The notes under the pieces are model-generated. The model did not search any database. It was not told the origin of the DNA and was given only the letters and a program-made list of their open reading frames with translations. Below, in pieces: positions 18,101 to 25,005 of a stretch of DNA of 64,000 bases. Every line of letters starts with the position of its first letter. Position 1 is the stretch's first letter. The position numbers were made by a program, and so were the translations under genes. This DNA comes from CAIQPS01 sp963783835 (GTDB lineage Bacteria; Actinomycetota; Thermoleophilia; RBG-16-64-13): contig CAWAOX010000014.1 in NCBI GenBank assembly GCA_963783835.1, positions 248,001-312,000 on the forward strand, written 5' to 3'.

Positions 18101-18975
18101 AATCCCTGGATATGATTACATTCCTTACCGATTTCGGCTGGTGCGGGGGGTACGTCGCGGCCTGCGAGGCCACCATCGCCCGCGTGAGCCCGAGCGCCCG
18201 GGTGCTGCACGTGTCGCACGAGGTGCCGATAGGCGACGTGGCGGCCGGAGCCCTTGTCCTGGCCAGGGTCGCCCCGCTGTGTCCCGAAGCGGTGCATCTA
18301 GGGGTCATCGACCCGGGCGTAGGCACTACGCGGCGTCCGGTCGCGCTTTCGGCCGCTCGCGGGGACATCCTGGTAGGACCCGACAACGGCCTTCTTATCG
18401 ACGCAGCGGAAGCGCTCGGTGGCTTGAACCGAGCCTGGGCTCTTGACGTCGAGCGGGTCCGCATCCGTGCCGGTCTTCCGATGGAGGGGGTCTCGACCAC
18501 TTTCCATGGGCGCGACCTGTTCGCGCCTGCTTCGGCGCTCCTGGCTGCCGGGGTAGATCCTGCCTCTCTCGGCCGGTCCGTGGATCTCGCCTCTCTGGTG
18601 CGGCTGGCCCCCAGTCCCGCCCAGGCGATCGGCGGCGGGGTATCCGCTCCCGTCATCGAGATCGACCGCTTCGGCAACGTCGGTCTCGGGCTGTCCTTTG
18701 CCGAACTCCCGGCCGGGCAAGGCGCAAACGCCGAGTTCCTCGTCGAGGTGGCCGGCGACGGTCTGCCCGAGTGGAGCGCCCGGATGGTGACCACCTACGG
18801 GGAGCTCTTCCCGGGCGAACTCGGCCTTATCAGGGACTCGTGGGGCCAGGCGGCTCTCGCCCTCAACGGTGCCAGCGCTTCCGAGTTCCTGGGCGTGAGG
18901 CGCGGCGTGACGGTCACGTTGACGCCCGCCACCGGCGGTAGAGCCGGCGGCGGGGCCGCGGAGGCGAAACGGTGA
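18097..18975 (+). CDS. SAM hydroxide adenosyltransferase (DUF62)
   Basis: Hydrolyses S-adenosylmethionine to adenosine and methionine; 292 residues. Family marks are FLTDFGW at the N-terminus, HLGVIDPGVGT with the conserved Asp and following Arg, and GPDNGLL. Start ATG overlaps the GH57 stop (ATGA) and the GTG of rlmN overlaps its end, so it is locked into the operon. It may limit SAM or by-products for the adjacent radical-SAM enzyme; that link is inference. Confidence 0.9.
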   Translation: MKSLDMITFLTDFGWCGGYVAACEATIARVSPSARVLHVSHEVPIGDVAAGALVLARVAPLCPEAVHLGVIDPGVGTTRRPVALSAARGDILVGPDNGLLIDAAEALGGLNRAWALDVERVRIRAGLPMEGVSTTFHGRDLFAPASALLAAGVDPASLGRSVDLASLVRLAPSPAQAIGGGVSAPVIEIDRFGNVGLGLSFAELPAGQGANAEFLVEVAGDGLPEWSARMVTTYGELFPGELGLIRDSWGQAALALNGASASEFLGVRRGVTVTLTPATGGRAGGGAAEAKR

Positions 18976-20240
18976 CGGGCAAACCAACACGGAGAAAGCC
19001 GAAGAACGGTCCGCCTGTATCACGACGCCGGGCTTCGGCAACCGGGTCGGCGGCCCACCCCCGGCGCTCGTCGACCTCGAGACCGCCGTCATCTCCGGGT
19101 CCATCGTCACCCCAGCGTCCGACACGTCGCGAGACCGCTACTCCACAAGCGCTGCTCGCCGCCTACCGTCCGGATCTCGCACAAGAGCTGGCGACCGCGG
19201 ATGCGCCTTCGTTCCGGTACGCACAGGTGCTGGAGCACCTACTTCGCCATGCTGTAAGCCCATTCGCGGAGGCGAGCGTGCTGCCCGCGGACCTTCGGGG
19301 ACGTCTGGACGCATTGGGAGCCTCGGTCCTCTCCGTGGCGGCTACCCGAATAGGGACGGATGGTACGACCAAACTGCTACTCAGGGCCAGCGACGGATCT
19401 CACATCGAGTCGGTACTGATGCCCTACGGGCGCAGAGTGACGGTGTGCATCTCCAGCCAGGTCGGATGTGCCGTCGGCTGCGCGTTTTGCGCCACCGGCG
19501 CCATGGGATTCCGGCGCAATCTCTCGACGGCCGAGATCGTCGATCAAATGAGAGCGGCGGCGGGCGCCTCGGAGACAGGACAGCGGATCACCAACGTGGT
19601 CTACATGGGCATGGGTGAACCGTTGCTCAACCTGGGCACGGTCCTCGATTCCATCCGCGTGCTCACCTCCCCGCTTGGACTAGGCTTGGGGCATCGAGCT
19701 CTCTCGGTGTCCACTGTCGGGATCCCAAGAGGCATATTGAGGCTGGGCCGCGCGGAGCCGCAGGTGAACCTCGCGATCTCGCTGCACGCCGCGGACGACG
19801 CGACCCGGGCGCTCCTTGTCCCCGAGGGTTACCGCCACCCACTCGCGGAGATTCTCGAGGCGGCCTGGGAGCACTTCGCGACCACAGGCCGTAAGCTTCT
19901 CGTAGAGTATGTCCTCCTCGCGGGGGTGAACGACTCGCTCGACGACGCGCGCCGCCTGGCGGCCCTTCTGCGGGGGCATGTCGTGGCGGTCAACCTCTTG
20001 AACTGGAACCCGGTCTGCCCAGAAGAGGTGGCGTCGGTCGCGGCCCCGGGGGGAACTGCGCGGAGGACGCCGGTGCGCAGTAGGCGCTTCTACCCTTCGT
20101 CACCCGCTGCGGTTGCCACGTTCCGCGCGGCTTTGCGGGCGGCCCATATCGAGACCGTCGTCAGGCAGAGCAAAGGAGCCGGCATCGAGGCGGCATGCGG
20201 TCAGCTGGCCGGCGCCGTCGGGTCGTACGAAAAGGATTAA
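18972..20240 (+). CDS. rlmN: 23S rRNA (adenine2503-C2)/tRNA methyltransferase RlmN
   Basis: Radical-SAM methyltransferase, 422 residues against the usual 340-380. The cluster motif is CAVGCAFCATG near nt 19468, with GMGEPLLN and LVEYVLLAGVND downstream; the mechanistic C-terminal Cys is in AACGQL. The first about 55 residues are a Lys/Arg/Ser/Pro-rich tail with no family counterpart. The GTG at 18972 overlaps the previous stop; a later start is possible. Confidence 0.93.
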   Translation: MTGKPTRRKPKNGPPVSRRRASATGSAAHPRRSSTSRPPSSPGPSSPQRPTRRETATPQALLAAYRPDLAQELATADAPSFRYAQVLEHLLRHAVSPFAEASVLPADLRGRLDALGASVLSVAATRIGTDGTTKLLLRASDGSHIESVLMPYGRRVTVCISSQVGCAVGCAFCATGAMGFRRNLSTAEIVDQMRAAAGASETGQRITNVVYMGMGEPLLNLGTVLDSIRVLTSPLGLGLGHRALSVSTVGIPRGILRLGRAEPQVNLAISLHAADDATRALLVPEGYRHPLAEILEAAWEHFATTGRKLLVEYVLLAGVNDSLDDARRLAALLRGHVVAVNLLNWNPVCPEEVASVAAPGGTARRTPVRSRRFYPSSPAAVATFRAALRAAHIETVVRQSKGAGIEAACGQLAGAVGSYEKD

Positions 20241-20264
20241 GACGGCTTCTTTGCCGCGATGCCT

Positions 20265-20313
20265 GGCCATTGGGCCGTGCCGCCGAGATACCCGCCGGCG
20301 CCGCCCAATGGCC
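20265..20313. repeat. 11-bp inverted repeat between rlmN and the convergent cobO
   Basis: GGCCATTGGGC (20265-20275) and GCCCAATGGCC (20303-20313) are exact inverted copies with a GC-rich 27-nt spacer. It sits between two converging genes and may act in transcript ending, but no T run follows on either strand. Confidence 0.4.
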
Positions 20314-20399
20314 GCCAGAGCCGTCGAGAGGGCCGCTAAGTCGCGCTATGGCATGATGGTATTGCCAAACGTCACGCCTCTCGTGGCGCATCACCCAAA

Positions 20400-20918
20400 T
20401 CAGTACTCGATTCCCTTCTTGGCCATGACTCCGTCATCAAAAGCGTGCTTCACGCTGCGCATTTCCGTCACGGTGTCGGCCGCGTCGATGAGCTCGGGGG
20501 CTGCGTCTCGCCCCGTGATGATGACGGACAGGCGGCTCGGCTTCGACCCGAGGAAGTCGAGTATCTCTTCAACAGAGACGTACCCCTCCGTGACCGCGTG
20601 ATTCAGTTCATCCAGGATCAGAAGCTCATAGCGGTCGGAGGCCGCGAGCTCGCGGGAGAGTTCCCAGGCCTCGCGGGCAAGCGCCTGGGGTATCGACGGG
20701 TCATCGGCCAACCACGTGAAGCCAGACCCGATCCGCCGCATCTCGATGTTCGGGCAATCCGCGAGTGCTACCGCTTCTCCGCAGCTCCAGGTGCCTTTGA
20801 TGAACTGGACGATCGCGACCTGTTGGCCGTGTCCAGACGCTCGTAATGCGGTGCCAAAAGCCGCCGTCGTCTTGCCTTTGCCATCCCCGGTGTTGACAAT
20901 GATCCGCCCGTTGCTCAT
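20400..20918 (-). CDS. cobO: corrinoid adenosyltransferase (CobO/BtuR type)
   Basis: ATP:cob(I)alamin adenosyltransferase making adenosylcobalamin; 172 residues. P-loop GDGKGKTTAA near the N-terminus, FIKGTW, LLILDELNHA and GRDAAPELIDAAD are family marks. The frame is open upstream to 21017, but MSNGRIIVNTGDGKG starts at the ATG at 20918. It is the last gene of a tight minus operon after the Roadblock gene (10-nt gap), which is an unusual place for this enzyme. Confidence 0.93.
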   Translation of the reverse strand: MSNGRIIVNTGDGKGKTTAAFGTALRASGHGQQVAIVQFIKGTWSCGEAVALADCPNIEMRRIGSGFTWLADDPSIPQALAREAWELSRELAASDRYELLILDELNHAVTEGYVSVEEILDFLGSKPSRLSVIITGRDAAPELIDAADTVTEMRSVKHAFDDGVMAKKGIEY

Positions 20919-20928
20919 CGTCTTCGAT

Positions 20929-21318
20929 CTATGGAACGCTCGGGGGCGGCTGCGGGGGAACCAACCGGCTGTTCGATAGTTGCCCGAGCAAGATGCCCAC
21001 AGAGCCCGGTGCCGCAAGCAGCGCCAGCATCACGTCGGGGGTGAAGGGCGCAAAGACCACGGTGAGCCCTTCGAATTCGATGCTCATGGTGTCCAGAGAG
21101 CCGGCCTTCACCTGCTGCCCGAAGCGTTGTGCGCTCGCGACGGTGTCGATCGCCAGAGCGGCGATGCTCGCCACGTCCACTCCCTCGCGGGCCATGCTGC
21201 TGACGATCAGGCCTTGGTCCGACACCAGGAGGGCCGCCTCGATACCCGGGATGGCGAGATACCCTCCCAGTGCTTGCTTGAGCGGGTCCGTCCCCGCCTG
21301 CCGGTCGTCCCCAGTCAT
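20929..21318 (-). CDS. Roadblock/LC7 domain protein
   Basis: Single Roadblock/LC7 domain of 129 residues. The central pattern AALLVSDQGLIVSSMAREG followed by a helix (IAALAIDTVASAQRFG) and SIEFEGLTVVFAPF fits the fold. In bacteria these proteins partner small Ras-like GTPases of the MglA type or regulate envelope and motility functions; no GTPase gene is in this window. A Pro-rich tail ends the protein. GAGGTG precedes the ATG, which directly follows the stop of the 119-residue gene. Confidence 0.8.
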   Translation of the reverse strand: MTGDDRQAGTDPLKQALGGYLAIPGIEAALLVSDQGLIVSSMAREGVDVASIAALAIDTVASAQRFGQQVKAGSLDTMSIEFEGLTVVFAPFTPDVMLALLAAPGSVGILLGQLSNSRLVPPQPPPSVP

Positions 21319-21678
21319 TCAGCTCACCTCTTCGATGCCCGCTCTAAGAAGTTGCAGCCGTATCAGCTGCGCGGAACGCTCGGCTTCCGCTGCTTGACGA
21401 TAACCTATCTGGAGTCCCTGCGCGAGCCCCGCAAGCTCGGATACGAACATCCCGGTGCGGGCGAGGGCTCGCTCCGGGTCCTGGCTGGGTGCAGTGGGCC
21501 CGGCAAACCCCGCAGACCCAGAATCCGCGCTCCCACGCAACTCTCCGTCCGGCCAACTGATGATCGTGTCGCCCGACAAGAAGAGACTGTTGGTCTCCGC
21601 CATGGTGAGGCCGACCCTCACGGTCACCAGATGCTCACCCGCACCCGGATGAAGACTGTGGGTGACGGAGAAGCCCAA
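21319..21678 (-). CDS. unknown protein in the Roadblock operon
   Basis: 119 residues, not recognised. The N-terminal half is beta-like and contains NSLFLSGDTIISWPDGE; the middle is low-complexity; the C-terminal part (ELAGLAQGLQIGYRQAAEAE and on) is a likely long helix that could form a coiled coil. The start is uncertain: the TTG at 21678 has no ribosome binding site, and an ATG at 21603 (MAETNSLF) is possible. It ends exactly where the Roadblock gene begins, so the two may form a pair. Confidence 0.6.
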   Translation of the reverse strand: MGFSVTHSLHPGAGEHLVTVRVGLTMAETNSLFLSGDTIISWPDGELRGSADSGSAGFAGPTAPSQDPERALARTGMFVSELAGLAQGLQIGYRQAAEAERSAQLIRLQLLRAGIEEVS

Positions 21679-21688
21679 CGCCGGAGGA

Positions 21689-22525
21689 TTAACGCTTCAG
21701 CGCGTAGGTGACGGTGACCGTAGCGGTAACGTCCAGACTTCCGCCGCTTACCGGTGGCTCCACGACCTTTGCCGAATCGGTAGCTCCACCCATCGCGTAC
21801 ATGGGCGATACCGGCATTTGGACGGTCCCCTCGGTCATGGCCAGGACCTCGCCAACGCCGGCTCCCTCCGCGGCGGCCAAGCTTTCCGCCTTGGCCCGCG
21901 CGTTGACTGCTGCCTGCGTGAGGGCATCGTTCACGGCCTGGCTATCGTCCCTCAACCGCCACTCCGGCCCGGACACCTGCGTCGCGCCGGTCTCGACGCC
22001 CGCGGCCAGGACCTTTGCCACGGCGGGGGCGTCCTTGAGGGTGACTCTGATACTGTTCTGCGCCCGATATCCGGTTAGGGTCTCTTTGCCCGTGGTGGGA
22101 TCGTACGTCCGGACGGGATAGACCGTGATGCTTGACGTCTGGATAGCCGATTCCGGGATGCCGTCGCTCTTCAGCCGATCGAGCATCTTCTGGCTCTGCA
22201 GCGACGTAGCGTCCATCGCCGCGGGGGCGGTGGCTGCATCGTTTTCGACGGTCAGCACTACGACTGCCTCGTCGGGAGGGCTGGTCACCGTCGCCTGACC
22301 GCTGACGGTTACCGTATTGGCAGGCCCCGCGGCCGACAGTACCGCGGCCGCAGTGGCTGGGCTCGACAAATCGCCCCCGCAACCGGCTAGCGCCACCGAC
22401 ACTGCGACCAGCGCCAGAACCAGGCCCGCGTAGACGAGGGTCTTGTGTTTGGTGGCGCCGGCAGAACGGGGCTCCCCTCCCGAATACTGCCGCACGTCAC
22501 CGCTTGCCCCTGTTCTACCTCTCAT
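21689..22525 (-). CDS. SIMPL (DUF541) domain lipoprotein
   Basis: Secreted SIMPL-domain protein, 278 residues from the ATG at 22525, which has GAGAGGG 7 nt upstream (a GTG two codons earlier is open). The signal segment LVYAGLVLALVAVSVALAG ends in a lipobox with Cys (AGC). The domain begins VTVSGQATVTSPPDEAVV and includes YRAQNSIRVTLKD, both typical. SIMPL proteins form periplasmic or surface rings of unclear role. First gene of the operon with the unknown, Roadblock and CobO genes. Confidence 0.85.
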   Translation of the reverse strand: MRGRTGASGDVRQYSGGEPRSAGATKHKTLVYAGLVLALVAVSVALAGCGGDLSSPATAAAVLSAAGPANTVTVSGQATVTSPPDEAVVVLTVENDAATAPAAMDATSLQSQKMLDRLKSDGIPESAIQTSSITVYPVRTYDPTTGKETLTGYRAQNSIRVTLKDAPAVAKVLAAGVETGATQVSGPEWRLRDDSQAVNDALTQAAVNARAKAESLAAAEGAGVGEVLAMTEGTVQMPVSPMYAMGGATDSAKVVEPPVSGGSLDVTATVTVTYALKR

Positions 22526-22613
22526 GTGCACCCCTCTCAGAGACAGCTATACAGGCCGGTACGACGCCGGGCCGGCCGCGCCCGGTTCCAGCCGGTGACT
22601 GGAGACAAGCTCA

Positions 22614-23507
22614 TCAGTGCAGCCGTTCGAGCAGGCGCGCCAGCTCATCCGCATCCTTGAACGGCAGTTCGATCACACCGCCGGCTCCCTTGCTACGGAT
22701 CTTCGGTACAACACCGAGCAAGCTGAAGAAGGAGTCCCGTATCTGATCAAGCACGTCAACGGGTATGTTCGACCGGATGGTTCGCTTGCCGGCGGACGCA
22801 GTTTCGGATCGCCGCCGCACCTCTTCCTCCACTTGGCGGACCGAGAGACCCCTCTCCGCGATGCGCCGCGCCAGCCTCACCTGGTCCCCTCGTCCCTCAA
22901 GGCTCAGGAGAGCCCGGGCGTGCCCCTCTGTCAAAGTCCCGCTGGCAAGGGACTCCTGGATGGGAGCCGGGAGGTCGAGAAGGCGGATCTTGTTGGCGAT
23001 CGCGGAGCGGCTCTTTCCGACCCGCGCCGCCAGCTTCTCCTGCGTGACCCCCAGATCCTCGAGCAGTACCTTGAGGGCAAACGCCTCGTCGATCGCATTG
23101 AGCTGCTGACGCACCACGTTCTCGACCAGGGCCAGCTCAAGGCTCTCCACGTCGGAGGCTGACCGGATAATGGCCGGTATCGCGGTGAAGCCCGCCTGCT
23201 GAGCCGCGCGCCACCGCCGCTCACCGGCAATCAATTCGTAACCGTCCTCGGCTCTGCGGACGATCACCGGCTGGACCACCCCGACCGACGCTATGGAAGT
23301 CGCCAACTCCTCAAGAGCTGCTGGGTCGAAGGCACGCCGGGGCTGCCGCGGGTTACGGCGGATAGCCGAGACGGGAAGCTCTACAACCCCGGTCGCGGCG
23401 TCGGTCGACGAAGCTGACGAGGATCCGATCCCCTCGAGGTATTCCTCGCCGCCTTCCTCTCCGAGCAATGCGGCCAGTCCTCTTCCGAGAGGGGGCTTCT
23501 TAGCCAT
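22614..23507 (-). CDS. parB: chromosome partitioning protein ParB (Spo0J)
   Basis: CTP-dependent DNA clamp that loads at parS and organises the origin; 297 residues. N-terminal GRGLAALLGE is the ParA-contact motif, ELIAGERRWRAAQ holds the CTP-binding GERRxRA motif, and TQEKLAARVGKSRSAIANKI is the parS-reading helix-turn-helix. GGAGGTGATC precedes the ATG inside the end of parA (8-nt overlap). A perfect parS site occurs 3 kb away in mnmG. Confidence 0.96.
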   Translation of the reverse strand: MAKKPPLGRGLAALLGEEGGEEYLEGIGSSSASSTDAATGVVELPVSAIRRNPRQPRRAFDPAALEELATSIASVGVVQPVIVRRAEDGYELIAGERRWRAAQQAGFTAIPAIIRSASDVESLELALVENVVRQQLNAIDEAFALKVLLEDLGVTQEKLAARVGKSRSAIANKIRLLDLPAPIQESLASGTLTEGHARALLSLEGRGDQVRLARRIAERGLSVRQVEEEVRRRSETASAGKRTIRSNIPVDVLDQIRDSFFSLLGVVPKIRSKGAGGVIELPFKDADELARLLERLH

Positions 23508-24288
23508 TGCTGATCACCTCCAATGCGAGATCGAAATACGCGTCTGAGCCCACACAGCGGGGATCAAGTATGGAAACAGGTATGCCATGGCTGGGCGCTT
23601 CCGCCAGGCGTACGTTCCGGGGAACGACCGTTTTGAAGGTCAGCGCGGGGAAGTGAGCACGGATGTCCTGCTCGACCTGCCGGGCAAGACCGGTCCGAAG
23701 GTCCACCATGGTCAGTACCAACCCCGCTACGCGAAGCGCCGGGTTGAGACGCTCTCTTATCCCCGATATGGTCGACAGGAGCTGCGCGAGCCCTTCCATC
23801 GCGTAGTACTCGGCCTGAACGGGGATGAGGACGGAGTGGGCGGCGACCAGGGCGTTGACCGTGAGGAGCCCCAACGACGGCGGGCAATCGATGAAGACGA
23901 AGGAATAGCGGCCTGATTCGAGAGAGGCCACGGCGCTCTTGAGCCGGAATTCGCGGTTCTCAAGGGAGGGCAGCAGCACACCCGCGCCGACCATGTCCGA
24001 GGAGGAGGGAGCGATGTCAAGCCCTGTGACCGACGAAGGGCGTATCACGGAACTCAGGGACTGCTCGCCAAGCAGGACGTCCAGAATGGCCGGCTGGCCG
24101 GGGGGTATTCGGACGCCAAGCCCGTGGGAGGCGTTCGCTTGCGAGTCCATGTCGACCAGGAGCACATGCTCCCCAGCCTGTGCGAGACTCGCGGCAAGAT
24201 TGATAGCAGTCGTCGTCTTGCCGACCCCGCCCTTCTGATTTGCTATCGCGTAGATCAGGACAGCATCCTCTCCAGCGCTATTCCCCAA
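23500..24288 (-). CDS. parA: chromosome partitioning ATPase ParA (Soj)
   Basis: Deviant-Walker ParA ATPase that segregates ParB-bound origins. Deviant P-loop KGGVGKTTTA, DMDSQAN (Walker A') and FIDCPPSLGLLT. The open frame begins at TTG 24288, which has no ribosome binding site and overlaps rsmG by 11 nt. GGAGAGG lies 8 nt before a CTG at 24258 that would give the family-like N-terminus M-IYAIANQKGG, so CTG may be the real start. Confidence 0.95.
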   Translation of the reverse strand: MGNSAGEDAVLIYAIANQKGGVGKTTTAINLAASLAQAGEHVLLVDMDSQANASHGLGVRIPPGQPAILDVLLGEQSLSSVIRPSSVTGLDIAPSSSDMVGAGVLLPSLENREFRLKSAVASLESGRYSFVFIDCPPSLGLLTVNALVAAHSVLIPVQAEYYAMEGLAQLLSTISGIRERLNPALRVAGLVLTMVDLRTGLARQVEQDIRAHFPALTFKTVVPRNVRLAEAPSHGIPVSILDPRCVGSDAYFDLALEVISNG

Positions 24289-24979
24289 GCGGCCGACGGG
24301 CGGCCGTCCCTGCCTGCCGCGGGAACGATGGAGGGGTCACCCTCTCCTTCCTCGCCAGGTATACCCGGCGATTCTCCGCTCCCGCGAATGGTTCCAGTTT
24401 GACCGATTCCAGCCCGCCTCCGCCCAGTATAGCGAGCGCCTTCTCGGCTTGAATACGCTCTTGGTCGGATATCGCGCCCTTCATGGCGATCATCGTGCCC
24501 CCGTGCTCGAGGAGCGGGAAGGAGTATTCGGCTACAACGGAGCATGCGGCGAGCGCCCTCGACACAACGACGTCGTGCGCCACGCGCCCGGCTTCCCGCC
24601 CGTAGTCCTCGACTCTCGCGCAACGGACCTCGACGTTTTGTAGTCCCATCGCGTCCGCGGCCTGCTTGATGAAGCGGCATTTCTTCTGCTGAGACTCGAC
24701 CGCGGTGACCCTCGCGGACGGAAGCGCAAGAGCAAGCACTAGCCCGGGCAGGCCCGCCCCAGAGCCAAGGTCGGCGAGCCGCTCCGCCGAGCGGACCACC
24801 GCAAGATCCAGCAGGGCAAGACAGTCCAGAAAATGGAAGCGCTCGATCGCCTCGGGCTCCCTGATGCTCGTCACGTTGAAGCCTGCGCCGAGTAGGAGAT
24901 CGCCGAACGTGCTCAAGCGGGTGATGGCTTCGGCGCCAAGACCTCTCTCCGCGTAGGCCTGTGACTGTGTCAACTCCAC
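24278..24979 (-). CDS. rsmG: 16S rRNA (guanine527-N7)-methyltransferase
   Basis: SAM-dependent methyltransferase (GidB), 233 residues. SAM-binding motif LADLGSGAGLPGLVLA, acidic VTAVESQQKK, and VSRALA are family marks. The GTG at 24979 starts the protein (MELTQSQAYAERG). Follows mnmG by 26 nt in the conserved mnmG-rsmG-parAB order. Confidence 0.95.
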   Translation of the reverse strand: MELTQSQAYAERGLGAEAITRLSTFGDLLLGAGFNVTSIREPEAIERFHFLDCLALLDLAVVRSAERLADLGSGAGLPGLVLALALPSARVTAVESQQKKCRFIKQAADAMGLQNVEVRCARVEDYGREAGRVAHDVVVSRALAACSVVAEYSFPLLEHGGTMIAMKGAISDQERIQAEKALAILGGGGLESVKLEPFAGAENRRVYLARKERVTPPSFPRQAGTAARRPLGE

Positions 24980-25005
24980 GGGCGGGGTTCCGCTTCTTGC
25001 CCGGC

